The translations under genes were made by a program, and so were the position numbers. Below are positions 36,621 to 44,692 of a stretch of DNA of 64,000 nucleotides, one piece after another; position 1 is the stretch's first letter, and each line of letters starts with the position of its first letter. The DNA lies in the NCBI RefSeq assembly GCF_017745095.1, contig NZ_JAGHZZ010000003.1:124001-188000 (forward strand), written 5' to 3'. This stretch comes from Sporocytophaga sp. (GTDB lineage Bacteria > Bacteroidota > Bacteroidia > Cytophagales > Cytophagaceae). The notes beneath the pieces were generated by a model. The model was given only the letters and a program-made list of their open reading frames with translations, made no database searches and had not been told where the DNA came from.

Positions 36621-37436
36621 TTATCTCTTCACATTAAGCAGAATCTTATCATCCTTCCCCCCCGGAAGATCTATCACATCTGTTATTTTAATAGCAGCGT
36701 AAGAAGAATTCGATTTTCTTCCTAGCCTGGTTAAAATAATCTGGCCTGGTTCCAGGTTCGAAATTTTATCTACTTTTTGTCCCGAGTTATATGCATCCTG
36801 CAAAGTCAAAGCTGTTGCATTTACATAGTCAAAACCATTGAACAGTACAAACTGCCCACCTGCAGGACTAATAATAGATTTGGATAAAACCGAAGATGTA
36901 TCACTTGCTGAATACATCTGGATATCTCTTAAACTGTCAGGTGAAAGACCGGAGAATTTTGCAGTCATGGCCACCAGGTCAAAAGCATCAGCATTTCCAG
37001 AAGCTTTGGAATATAAAGAAGCGCCAGAAAATTCTGTCAGTAAAATTTCCTTGCCTTTGACAAGAATCTTTCTTGCTTCTGTTTTATCACGGCCTTCATT
37101 ATCAATAATCCTGAACGTTAACAGAAGGGTATAATCTTTCTGTTTTTCAGGAATAACATACTCAAGTTTATAAGTTGAATTTCTAATCCCATTCATCATG
37201 GAATCTAATATGATCTTTGATGCACTACCAACTTCCTGTTGTGAAATAATTAATCTATTAAGCCCGTCTTTAGATGATGCATTAAAATAAAAGTTTTTAA
37301 CTTCGCCGCCATATCCATTCAATACTATTTCTGAAGGGTCAACGGATGTTATCAAAGGATCCGGATCTTCTTTTTTACAGTTTTGAAAAAGTATAGCCGA
37401 AAGAAGAAATACAAAAATTATTCTGAATTTTATCAT
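36621..37436 (-). CDS. Lipoprotein of unknown function
   Basis: A 271-residue predicted lipoprotein with the lipobox at Cys20 (SAILFQNC), followed by KKEDPDP, a negatively charged stretch of the type linked to surface lipoprotein export in Bacteroidota. The body, from about residue 30, starts with SVDPSEIVLNGYGGEVKNFY and holds beta-rich segments, suggesting an Ig-like domain followed by a second domain ending in VKR. No enzyme motif is seen. It is a single gene between two terminators. I do not recognise the family. Confidence 0.65.
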   Translation of the reverse strand: MIKFRIIFVFLLSAILFQNCKKEDPDPLITSVDPSEIVLNGYGGEVKNFYFNASSKDGLNRLIISQQEVGSASKIILDSMMNGIRNSTYKLEYVIPEKQKDYTLLLTFRIIDNEGRDKTEARKILVKGKEILLTEFSGASLYSKASGNADAFDLVAMTAKFSGLSPDSLRDIQMYSASDTSSVLSKSIISPAGGQFVLFNGFDYVNATALTLQDAYNSGQKVDKISNLEPGQIILTRLGRKSNSSYAAIKITDVIDLPGGKDDKILLNVKR

Positions 37437-37450
37437 TTGATTTAAAATTA

Positions 37451-37481
37451 AAAAAAACCTAAGAAGATCTTAGGTTTTTTT
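37451..37481 (-). terminator. Terminator of the 37513-38741 gene pair
   Basis: A 14-bp A/T- and CCTAAGA-based stem (37451-37464 with 37468-37481) has a 3-base loop, and T or A runs lie on both sides. It ends the minus-strand pair of lipoprotein and beta-barrel genes. Confidence 0.82.
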
Positions 37482-37512
37482 TATGGTTTAATTTCAGGCA
37501 ACAAAGTTGTTA

Positions 37513-37938
37513 CTATTTTTCTTTTAATTTAAAAGCTTTTGCTTTTACCTGGATTGTTATCTTTCTTCCAAGGAACATTCTATCTACCACTTGAGTAAAG
37601 CCCAAAGGAAGAACGAAATCAGCCTCTGGTTTAGATTGCAATGCATCATAATATGCATTGTTAAATCCTCTTCCACGAAGTCTGAAGTTGAATACCCCTG
37701 TCGGATTTAGTCCAGGAGAACTGTAGTAAAATCTTCTTCCGCCTACAGGAATAAATCCTAAAAGATAACTTTGAGTGGCAGACCCTTTTATTTCACCCAG
37801 ATATTCAAGATCTGCGGTTGTGAAATTAACTCTGGCATCCAAAGGAGCAACTGGCACTGCTTTATAATACATTCTGCATGAAGTAGCCAGGCTCAATAAT
37901 AGGGCGCCTATGAATAATTTATTAAAAATGCTCTTCAT
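37513..37938 (-). CDS. Small lipoprotein of unknown function
   Basis: A 141-residue predicted lipoprotein with the lipobox at Cys21 (LSLATSC). The mature part is rich in aromatic and Gly residues (FIPVGGRRFYYSS; FNFRLRGRGFNNAYYDAL) and ends in Lys-rich KAKAFKLKEK. The alternation suggests beta strands facing a membrane or a small beta-barrel or TRL-like fold. It follows the beta-barrel gene by 5 bases, so it is probably made with it. Its job cannot be told from sequence. Confidence 0.65.
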   Translation of the reverse strand: MKSIFNKLFIGALLLSLATSCRMYYKAVPVAPLDARVNFTTADLEYLGEIKGSATQSYLLGFIPVGGRRFYYSSPGLNPTGVFNFRLRGRGFNNAYYDALQSKPEADFVLPLGFTQVVDRMFLGRKITIQVKAKAFKLKEK

Positions 37939-37943
37939 CCTGA

Positions 37944-38741
37944 TTAGTTAAAATAAATATTTAAGATTAATCTAAAGTTGCTGTTTGTATCCCAGGTTGT
38001 AGATCTTTTCTTCAGCTTGCTGTATTGATATGGGTCAGCATTACCTGCACCATCTGTAGTCTGAGTATAATAATCCTGAGATGTTGTTACACCACCAACT
38101 CTTTGTTCAGACTCAACGTGTGTTTTTCCTCCTAGAGTCCAAAGACCTTGCAAACCATATTCCATACCAACAGACAAAGGTAGATTAAGAACGAATACGT
38201 TAAAACCTACAACTCCACCAAGACCAACTAAGGTAGAAGGTGTTTTAGCAGAATAGTGATCAAAATCTCCATCGACATAATCGATTTCGTCTTTGTTCAC
38301 TTCTCTTTTGAAACCTAGATAAAGATCACCACCAGCGTATACATCGAAGATGTTTTTGTTACTGAAATGTTTTTCAAGACCTGGTACAAGTACATACTCT
38401 CTAACACTTGCCTTTGATGATGTACTTTTTACAGTAGGGAAATTTGTTGGATCTACATCTCCTTTAGAAGTCGTAGACTCTTTTGTGATTCTGATACCGC
38501 CTCTTACAGCTACATCATCTTTAATGAAATACTTACCGCTAATAAGCCCGCCTTGTCTAAGGTCGTTATAATTGTCAAATACACTTTGGTTCATGTTAAA
38601 TCCAAATGTAAGGACTTTAGATCCTTTCAAAGGTCTGGCTCCAATGTTGTAAACACTAGTATCGTTTAGCCTCTCTGATAATTGGGCAAATGATGTACTG
38701 GCAATTAATACCAGCAAAAAGATTACTGAAATTTTCCTCAT
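37944..38741 (-). CDS. Outer-membrane beta-barrel protein candidate
   Basis: A 265-residue secreted protein: signal peptide MRKISVIFLLVLIASTSFAQ, then alternating-pattern strands (LTFGFNM-, GGIRITKESTTS, GLEKHFSNKNIFDVYAGGDLYLGFKRE) and a C-terminal aromatic end (FRLILNIYFN), as in outer-membrane barrels. Strand count is about ten by eye. It starts the two-gene operon with the small lipoprotein, and a full promoter-like site lies just upstream. No substrate can be inferred; a porin-like or surface-anchored role is a guess. Confidence 0.72.
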   Translation of the reverse strand: MRKISVIFLLVLIASTSFAQLSERLNDTSVYNIGARPLKGSKVLTFGFNMNQSVFDNYNDLRQGGLISGKYFIKDDVAVRGGIRITKESTTSKGDVDPTNFPTVKSTSSKASVREYVLVPGLEKHFSNKNIFDVYAGGDLYLGFKREVNKDEIDYVDGDFDHYSAKTPSTLVGLGGVVGFNVFVLNLPLSVGMEYGLQGLWTLGGKTHVESEQRVGGVTTSQDYYTQTTDGAGNADPYQYSKLKKRSTTWDTNSNFRLILNIYFN

Positions 38742-38781
38742 GGTTAGAATTAAAATATGTACTTAAAAATAATTAATGTTT

Positions 38782-38811
38782 CAAAAATACAGTTTTTTAA
38801 TGTTATGACAA
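38782..38811 (-). promoter_or_regulatory. Candidate promoter of the beta-barrel/lipoprotein pair
   Basis: On the minus strand TTG (38811-38809) is followed after 19 bases by TATTTTTG (38789-38782), a fair -33 and an exact TAnnTTTG -7 match. The start would lie near 38776, about 35 bases before the ATG at 38741. The site touches the end of the upstream mnmD gene. Confidence 0.5.
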
Positions 38812-39480
38812 CTATTTTCTTCCTCTTGTCATCTCCTTTTTTCCCGGAGGGCCAGGAAGCGTCTCAACAAAAAAGCCTGCAGCCTTCAAATTTCTTTTAA
38901 ATTGACCACTGGCACAATAACTTACGATTACGCCTTTATTTTTCAACCATCCATAAATTCTTTCAAAATTCCCTAACTCCCAAAGTTCAGGTTGTTTTGA
39001 AGGTGCAAATGCGTCGAAGTATACGAGGTCAAGAAATTCAGGTTGCATTTGCAAGTGTTCAAGCTTTTGCAAATGCTTTTGAAAGACGAAATCTTTGCTA
39101 AACTGTATTTTTTCACCAAAAGGAACCTTATGAAAGTCATAAAAAAAACTGCTTTTATCCGGAGCTATTATATCGGGATAATTCAGTGCTGAAAAAATAT
39201 TTTCTTCTAATGGATATGGCTCGATTGTCTGATAAAAAATTTTCATTGCATTTTTTTCACTTTCAAGAAAAGTTAAAAATGTATTGAGCCCAGTCCCAAA
39301 GCCTACTTCAAGAATATTGATTTCGTTACCTGTATTTATTAAATCCAGTCCGTTTTTTATAAATACATATTCTGATTCACGCAATGCTCCGTGAGTTGAG
39401 TGATAGGTCTCTTTCATGTCAGGTATATAAAGAGAATGAGACCCATCTTCTGTTTTTATTATTTCAATTTTAGATTGCAT
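38812..39480 (-). CDS. mnmD: tRNA mnm5s2U34 methyltransferase MnmD-like protein
   Basis: A 222-residue SAM-dependent methyltransferase of the MnmD group, which methylates the wobble uridine precursor of some tRNAs. Visible are ILEVGFGTGLNTFLTFLESE (55-74), the SAM-binding motif I with the typical GFGTGLN, and LVYFDAFAPSKQPELWELGN (about 152-171), with the conserved DAFAP. The C-terminal FAD-domain found in proteobacterial MnmC is absent, as is usual for Bacteroidota. It overlaps the sulfotransferase gene by 11 bases, so it is in that operon even though its work is unrelated. Confidence 0.9.
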   Translation of the reverse strand: MQSKIEIIKTEDGSHSLYIPDMKETYHSTHGALRESEYVFIKNGLDLINTGNEINILEVGFGTGLNTFLTFLESEKNAMKIFYQTIEPYPLEENIFSALNYPDIIAPDKSSFFYDFHKVPFGEKIQFSKDFVFQKHLQKLEHLQMQPEFLDLVYFDAFAPSKQPELWELGNFERIYGWLKNKGVIVSYCASGQFKRNLKAAGFFVETLPGPPGKKEMTRGRK

Positions 39481-40540
39481 GCTTTTTTAAAATTTTATAT
39501 ACCGATTCAAACTGATAATGCTTTTCTATTTCTTTACTTGAAAATCTATCTGTCTTTAGAAGGCCCGCCCTTTTAATTTCCATATTTTGATTTATTTCAC
39601 TGACCGAATAATCATGCTGAAACAAATCATTGTCTATGGGGAATGGTTCTTTAAATACTTCGAAAACTTCTTTTAGATCTTTAACATCTTCACATTCATA
39701 ATTCAAATATTTTAATTCGGGAGTGCAAAGCGTATTGACATACACAATGGAATTATCATCGAGAATCTCTTTATACTTGCCAATTGATGAAGAGGAGATC
39801 AATTCACTTTTCCCAAATGATGAATTGCTTTTCCAAATATTCCCCTGCTGATCTATGAGCCTCGACTGCAATTCTATTTCTTGGACATTCATAAACCCAG
39901 CTAATTCTTTCATTACAGACATAGGAGACGTAACAAGATCTTCATATCTGATAGAGTAAAAAAGTGGATGTTCAGAATAATGAATACGAAATGCAACAGA
40001 CTTCCTCCACATTCTTATTGTATACAGCAATGGCCTGACTTTACCTGTATACTCTTTTCCTAATGCTGCAGAACTGAGCACATCTCTAGGATCTCTTATT
40101 ATGTGAATTACACGTATACCATTTTCAAGAAGTGTTCCGATAAAATCTTCACACAATATCTCCTTACTACCCACATATAATGTTTCCTTTGTTATTAAGT
40201 CCTTTCCTGCTGCTACCTGAAGCTGTTTGAATAAATCAATAAAGCCATCGCTGGAATGAAGTAAAGATTCACTTCCTAAGTTTACCTTATCTGTTTCGCT
40301 AAGCTTATAGCGATTGAGAAATTCAATAAAATCCTGCATTTCAAAATACTCATTATCCAATCGAGTATTGATAGGATAAACGGATGAAATATTTTGCATT
40401 TCATTAAATCTCTTTTTCACTAAATGATAAAAAGACGGATACGGCTGAAATGCAATGCTGACAGAAGGGTGCTGGAATAAAAGCTTTTCCAGGAGGGTTG
40501 TTCCTGACCTATATAAACCGGTGACGAAAAAAAATTTCAA
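39470..40540 (-). CDS. Sulfotransferase family protein
   Basis: A 356-residue PAPS-dependent sulfotransferase. The 5'-phosphosulfate-binding loop is VTGLYRSGTTLLEKLL (6-21), with Arg11, Ser12 and Thr14-15. The 3'-phosphate site is HIIRDPRDVLSSA (about 147-159). It lies in the cytoplasm and lacks a membrane helix. The start is TTG at 40540, overlapping the WbqC stop by 4 bases (TTGA). With cysC-cysD-cysN and cysQ nearby, it probably sulfates a sugar or lipid-linked glycan; the acceptor is unknown. Confidence 0.85.
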   Translation of the reverse strand: MKFFFVTGLYRSGTTLLEKLLFQHPSVSIAFQPYPSFYHLVKKRFNEMQNISSVYPINTRLDNEYFEMQDFIEFLNRYKLSETDKVNLGSESLLHSSDGFIDLFKQLQVAAGKDLITKETLYVGSKEILCEDFIGTLLENGIRVIHIIRDPRDVLSSAALGKEYTGKVRPLLYTIRMWRKSVAFRIHYSEHPLFYSIRYEDLVTSPMSVMKELAGFMNVQEIELQSRLIDQQGNIWKSNSSFGKSELISSSSIGKYKEILDDNSIVYVNTLCTPELKYLNYECEDVKDLKEVFEVFKEPFPIDNDLFQHDYSVSEINQNMEIKRAGLLKTDRFSSKEIEKHYQFESVYKILKKHAI

Positions 40541-41226
40541 CTTTTATAACTTTTAAGGAATTCGATCGAGTGTTTTCCTTCATTAAATATAAGGTCTAGA
40601 ATGCTTACTTCATGAATGAAGGGAGGAAAGAGCTGATTGTATTCTTTATAACCGGAATAATCAAAGTATCTCAATGATATCCCTTTTTCTTGTATTGATT
40701 CTTGCTTCAAATAATTTTTCACTGCGGGCCCACACAAAAATTCTGTTGCTTCAGTCTTTAAAAGAATATCTATTAAACGACCTATTTTATCTCCTTCCGG
40801 AGCATATATGGAAGAATCATTAAATATGGTTTCTATTCCCAAACAAGTAGAAATTTCTTTTATTGCAAACTGATTATACTCTGATAATGTCTCAATTTCA
40901 TTAAAATACAATTTATTAATCAGAGGTAGTGAAACCTCATAGAATGGCGCTTTAGAATAATATTTTTCAAGTATCTGGAAGTGCTTTCTTTTCCAATCAT
41001 TATTTATAAACCTTACTTCTTTTATCGTTCTTTTAATATTATCTCCAACAGGAATGGAAAGCCACTTTGTACCTTCATCTGTTTTTATTTTATTTCTGTT
41101 TCTCCAGTCGCCAGTAGTGTATTGAACGTCATCATAAAAAATAAATTCATCAGCACTATTGATTAAATCAAAATATCCTTTCCAGGGAATATAATTTGAC
41201 TGAAGAATGACTACAGTCTTTCTCAT
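40537..41226 (-). CDS. WbqC-like family protein
   Basis: A 229-residue protein of the WbqC family, found in O-antigen and capsule loci but with unclear biochemical role. It starts KTVVILQSNYIPWKGYFDLI (3-22), the family's conserved stretch, with the D-E-F-I-F-Y-D-D-V-Q-Y-T stretch at about 27-38 and NRNKIKT at about 44-50. It has no membrane segment. It sits between sulfotransferase and GT2 genes with tiny gaps or overlaps (4 and 1 bases), so it is co-translated with them, which supports a role in making a sulfated glycan. Confidence 0.85.
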   Translation of the reverse strand: MRKTVVILQSNYIPWKGYFDLINSADEFIFYDDVQYTTGDWRNRNKIKTDEGTKWLSIPVGDNIKRTIKEVRFINNDWKRKHFQILEKYYSKAPFYEVSLPLINKLYFNEIETLSEYNQFAIKEISTCLGIETIFNDSSIYAPEGDKIGRLIDILLKTEATEFLCGPAVKNYLKQESIQEKGISLRYFDYSGYKEYNQLFPPFIHEVSILDLIFNEGKHSIEFLKSYKS

Positions 41227-41227
41227 C

Positions 41228-42163
41228 TCAGTCTACTGATTTTTCCCTGACAACATAGGCAGGCTTCAATTCTACACCATTAATGATCCTGATCAGATAT
41301 TCTCCAACTATGCCAATTGAGAAAAGCATAAGCCCTCCGATAAATAAGGTCACTGTCACCAAAGATGCATAACCTGGAACCGGTATTCCTACAGTAAGCT
41401 TTTTTATAAAATAGATCAAGGCTAACAGAAAACTAAAAAACGAAATAGAGATACCGACATATGCAATTAGCTTCAACAAAAAACTACTATTATTAAAAAG
41501 CATATTCGCAAAGGTAGCAAACATCTTTTTCAGTGTAAAGCCGGATTTGTCATAAGGCCTTTTTGCGTGGCGAACATTTACATTCTTTACATCTTTGGTA
41601 ACATAAAAGAGCAATGCACTTACAGATGGATTTGGAGTTTTAATTTGCAAAAAGGCTTTAACAACTTCCGCCTTTATAAGCTTGAAAGGACTATTTCTGA
41701 TATGTGCAGGTTTACCAAGCAGCTTAGCCTCAAACCAGTTATTAATTCTGCTAAAAATTCTTTTGCTTATGGTGTGTTCTTTTTTATCAAACCTACCAAT
41801 AACCACATCATGAGAATTTAGCGCAGTAAGAGAAGGAATATCTTCCGGAAAATGCTGTAGATCGTCATCTATTGTAATGATATAACGACCTTTAGCATTG
41901 GTGAAACCACAAAGCAAAGCGCCCTGCTTGCCGAAATTCCGCATCAGACGGATGCTTGTAACTTCTTTGTATTTTTTTGAAAGACCATTAAGAAACGGCC
42001 ATGTCAGTTCATTTTCAGAGCCATCATCAATAAAAATAAGTTCGTATGTTTCCTTCAATTCATTTTTGAAAACAGCATCAATTCTGTCTCTCAGCTCCAC
42101 AAGAGAGTGAGAACTGTTAAATACAGGTACAACAACAGAATAACTAATTTCAGAGGAAATCAT
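41228..42163 (-). CDS. Membrane-bound GT2 glycosyltransferase (GtrB/DPM1-like)
   Basis: A 311-residue GT-A transferase with two C-terminal membrane helices (about 236-260 and 270-296), the layout of GtrB, ArnC and polyprenyl-phosphate sugar transferases. VVPVFNSSHSLVEL (11-24), ELIFIDDGSE and GRYIITIDDDLQHFPEDI (about 91-108, DDD-type metal site) are the family motifs. It probably makes a polyprenyl-phosphate-linked sugar for use on the periplasmic side. It lies 20 bases after the cysQ start region's end and 1 base before wbqC. Confidence 0.88.
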   Translation of the reverse strand: MISSEISYSVVVPVFNSSHSLVELRDRIDAVFKNELKETYELIFIDDGSENELTWPFLNGLSKKYKEVTSIRLMRNFGKQGALLCGFTNAKGRYIITIDDDLQHFPEDIPSLTALNSHDVVIGRFDKKEHTISKRIFSRINNWFEAKLLGKPAHIRNSPFKLIKAEVVKAFLQIKTPNPSVSALLFYVTKDVKNVNVRHAKRPYDKSGFTLKKMFATFANMLFNNSSFLLKLIAYVGISISFFSFLLALIYFIKKLTVGIPVPGYASLVTVTLFIGGLMLFSIGIVGEYLIRIINGVELKPAYVVREKSVD

Positions 42164-42183
42164 ACAAAAACTTTACGCAACTT

Positions 42184-42966
42184 TCAGCTAAGAAATACTT
42201 CATCAGAAGCACAGATAAAACTACTGTTAAGCAATGACTCTTTGTTGTATTCAAATCTTTTTTTACCCAGATTTACTACAACCCCACCACTTGCTTCCAC
42301 AATGGCCTGGCCTGCGCCAGTATCCCACTCCATAGTCGGGCCATGTCGATAATAAAGATCAGCACTTCCTTCAGCAAGGAGACAAAACTTCAATGAACTT
42401 CCTTTGGAAATTCTGTCTGCCACATTAAATTTTGAGAAAAAATCTTCTTCCTCTTTTGCAGCATGTGAGCGGCTTCCAACACCAATTAGATCGGTTTTTC
42501 TGTCGCTTACTTTAATGGGGAAAGTTTTCCCGTTACTGCTTTTAAAACTTCCTTTGCCAAGCTGACCGAAATACATTTCATCCAAAGCAGGCGCATAAAT
42601 AACACCAGCAACCGGATAACCATTTACAATCAAACCTATGTTTACAGTAAATTCACCGTTTCTTTTAATAAACTCCTTTGTTCCATCAAGAGGATCTACC
42701 AACCAGAAAATTGACCAGTTTTTTCTTACGTCAAATGGAACTTCTTTTTCTTCTTCTGAAATAATAGGAATTTGCGGGGTAAGACTCTTTAAGCCAGCAA
42801 CAATAAAATCATTGGATTTTCTATCAGCGAGCGTTAATGGTGAATTATCGGCTTTAGTATCAATAAGGTCAGTAAAGTCGGGCAGACTGTAGACTTCCAT
42901 GATTAATTTGCCTGCCCCCAGGGCTATTTCTTGAACTTTATCAAAATTAATTTCAGGCAGTTGCAT
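42184..42966 (-). CDS. cysQ: 3'(2'),5'-bisphosphate nucleotidase CysQ
   Basis: A 260-residue Mg-dependent phosphatase that turns PAP, the by-product of sulfate transfer, into AMP. Motifs: SEEEKEVPFD (70s; metal-binding acids), WLVDPLDGTKEFIKRNGEFT (about 89-108, the D-P-L-D-G-T signature) and WDTGAGQAIVEASGGVV (about 214-230). Length matches CysQ. It heads the minus-strand sulfotransferase operon and is divergent from cysC, 104 bases away, so both arms of the pathway may share control. Confidence 0.93.
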   Translation of the reverse strand: MQLPEINFDKVQEIALGAGKLIMEVYSLPDFTDLIDTKADNSPLTLADRKSNDFIVAGLKSLTPQIPIISEEEKEVPFDVRKNWSIFWLVDPLDGTKEFIKRNGEFTVNIGLIVNGYPVAGVIYAPALDEMYFGQLGKGSFKSSNGKTFPIKVSDRKTDLIGVGSRSHAAKEEEDFFSKFNVADRISKGSSLKFCLLAEGSADLYYRHGPTMEWDTGAGQAIVEASGGVVVNLGKKRFEYNKESLLNSSFICASDEVFLS

Positions 42967-42988
42967 GATTCCTCTATTTATTGAGTTT

Positions 42989-42996
42989 CAAATTTA
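42989..42996 (-). promoter_or_regulatory. Candidate -7 box (TAAATTTG) of the cysQ operon
   Basis: The minus strand reads TAAATTTG, an exact TAnnTTTG match 23 bases before the cysQ ATG, in the 104-base divergent region with cysC. I found no TTTG at the -33 distance on this strand. On the plus strand TATTTTTA (about 43039-43046) differs from the consensus only at the last base and might serve cysC. Confidence 0.4.
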
Positions 42997-43070
42997 GATA
43001 ATTTTGATCATTCTCTCTTTTTTTTACTGAAAATGTAGTATTTTTACAGATTAAAATTTCTTAACATCCA

Positions 43071-43667
43071 TTGGAAAATATTCATCCTATATTTGATCGA
43101 ATTCTTAAAAGAGAAGATAAGGAAACGATTTTACACCAAAAATCTGTTGTGATCTGGATGGTGGGTCTTTCTGGTTCCGGGAAAAGCACTTTGGCTAAAG
43201 CCATTGAACAAGAACTACATAAAAACGGATTCCTGACACAGCTGCTGGATGGCGACAATTTAAGGACAGGTATAAATAACAATCTTGGTTTTTCTGAATC
43301 TGACAGGATAGAAAATATCAGAAGAGCAGCAGAGGTATCAAAATTATTTCTTAATTGCGGAATTGTAACTATCTGTTCTTTAATAAGTCCAACAGAAGAA
43401 ATCCGTAATATGGCCAAAAATATTATCGGTGCTGAGGATTATTTCGAACTTTATGTGAATTGTCCATTCGAGATATGTGAACAAAGAGACGTAAAGGGAT
43501 TGTATCGCAAAGCCAGAAATGGGGAATTAAAGAATTTCACTGGATTGGATTCACCTTTTGAAGAACCCCAGAATCCTAGTCTGGAAGTAAGGACAGATCT
43601 TAAGCCTTTGGATATGTGCAAGGAAGAGATCTTAACGGCAGTTTACAAAAAGATAAAAATAAATTAA
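43071..43667 (+). CDS. cysC: Adenylylsulfate kinase CysC
   Basis: A 198-residue kinase that makes PAPS from APS and ATP. Walker A is GLSGSGKST (32-40), followed by LLDGDNLRTGINNNLGF (about 58-74) and the lid region GLYRKARNGELKNFTGLDSP (about 143-162). The start is TTG at 43071: an in-frame stop lies just upstream, and the next Met is at Walker A, so a truncated ATG form is unlikely. It is first of the plus-strand set cysC-cysD-cysN. Being separate from CysN, it is the single-domain type. Confidence 0.94.
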   Translation: MENIHPIFDRILKREDKETILHQKSVVIWMVGLSGSGKSTLAKAIEQELHKNGFLTQLLDGDNLRTGINNNLGFSESDRIENIRRAAEVSKLFLNCGIVTICSLISPTEEIRNMAKNIIGAEDYFELYVNCPFEICEQRDVKGLYRKARNGELKNFTGLDSPFEEPQNPSLEVRTDLKPLDMCKEEILTAVYKKIKIN

Positions 43668-43719
43668 CCTTAAAATTGTAATAGTTAAGCCATATTTGGC
43701 TTTTCAAACCTTATAACCT

Positions 43720-44625
43720 ATGATTTCCTACAATTTAAGTCACCTGAAACAGCTTGAGGCGGAAGCGATATTCATCATGAGAGAAGTGGCCGCACAGTTT
43801 GAGAGACCAGCATTACTTTTTTCGGGAGGAAAAGATTCTATTGTGATGGTAAGACTTGCACAGAAAGCATTCTGGCCAGCAAAACTACCATTCCCATTGA
43901 TGCATATTGATACAGGACACAACTTTCAGGAAGCTCTGGACTTCAGAGATGATCTTGTGAAAAAAGTTGGAGCAAGACTTATTGTCAGAAATGTACAGGA
44001 CTCAATAAATCAAGGAAGAGCTGTTGAGGAAAAAGGACCAAACCCAAGTAGAAATGGACTTCAGACCATCACCCTTCTTGATGCGATTGAAGAGTTTAAA
44101 TTTGATGCATGCTTCGGCGGAGCCAGAAGAGATGAAGAAAAAGCTAGAGCGAAAGAGCGCTTTTTCTCTCACAGAGACGAGTTTGGTCAGTGGGATCCAA
44201 AAAATCAAAGACCAGAACTTTGGAATTTATTCAATGGCAAAAAAAGCCCAGGAGAACACTTCAGAATATTTCCTTTAAGTAACTGGACTGAAATGGATGT
44301 GTGGCAATATATCGCCATGGAAAAACTTGAAATTCCAACAATTTATTTTTCTCATAAAAGAACCATTGTTGACAGAAACGGAATGCTTTTAGCAAAATCT
44401 GATTATATCACTCTTTTAAAAGATGAGCATTATGAAGAGAGAACTATCAGATTCAGAACTGTTGGTGATATGACTTGTACAGGTGCTGTTGAATCAGAGG
44501 CGTCTACCCTTGATGAAATCATCCAGGAAGTTGCTGCTGCGCGTCAAACAGAGCGTGGTACCAGAGCTGACGACAAAAGATCAGAAGCTGCAATGGAAGA
44601 CAGAAAGAAACAAGGATATTTTTAA
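43720..44625 (+). CDS. cysD: Sulfate adenylyltransferase subunit 2
   Basis: A 301-residue PP-loop ATP pyrophosphatase subunit that, with CysN, makes APS from sulfate and ATP. The PP-loop is LLFSGGKDSIVMVRLA (32-47). DIDTGHN-like MHIDTGHNFQEALDFRD follows, then FDACFGGARRDEEKARAKER and the C-terminal TCTGAVESEASTLDEI. Length and motifs are normal for CysD. It starts with ATG 52 bases after cysC and is followed by cysN after 67 bases. Confidence 0.96.
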   Translation: MISYNLSHLKQLEAEAIFIMREVAAQFERPALLFSGGKDSIVMVRLAQKAFWPAKLPFPLMHIDTGHNFQEALDFRDDLVKKVGARLIVRNVQDSINQGRAVEEKGPNPSRNGLQTITLLDAIEEFKFDACFGGARRDEEKARAKERFFSHRDEFGQWDPKNQRPELWNLFNGKKSPGEHFRIFPLSNWTEMDVWQYIAMEKLEIPTIYFSHKRTIVDRNGMLLAKSDYITLLKDEHYEERTIRFRTVGDMTCTGAVESEASTLDEIIQEVAAARQTERGTRADDKRSEAAMEDRKKQGYF

Positions 44626-44692
44626 TAAATCAATTTCAAGACGTACAATTTTCAAACAGTTAGCCGACTGAAATTATAACAGCCTTAATGCA

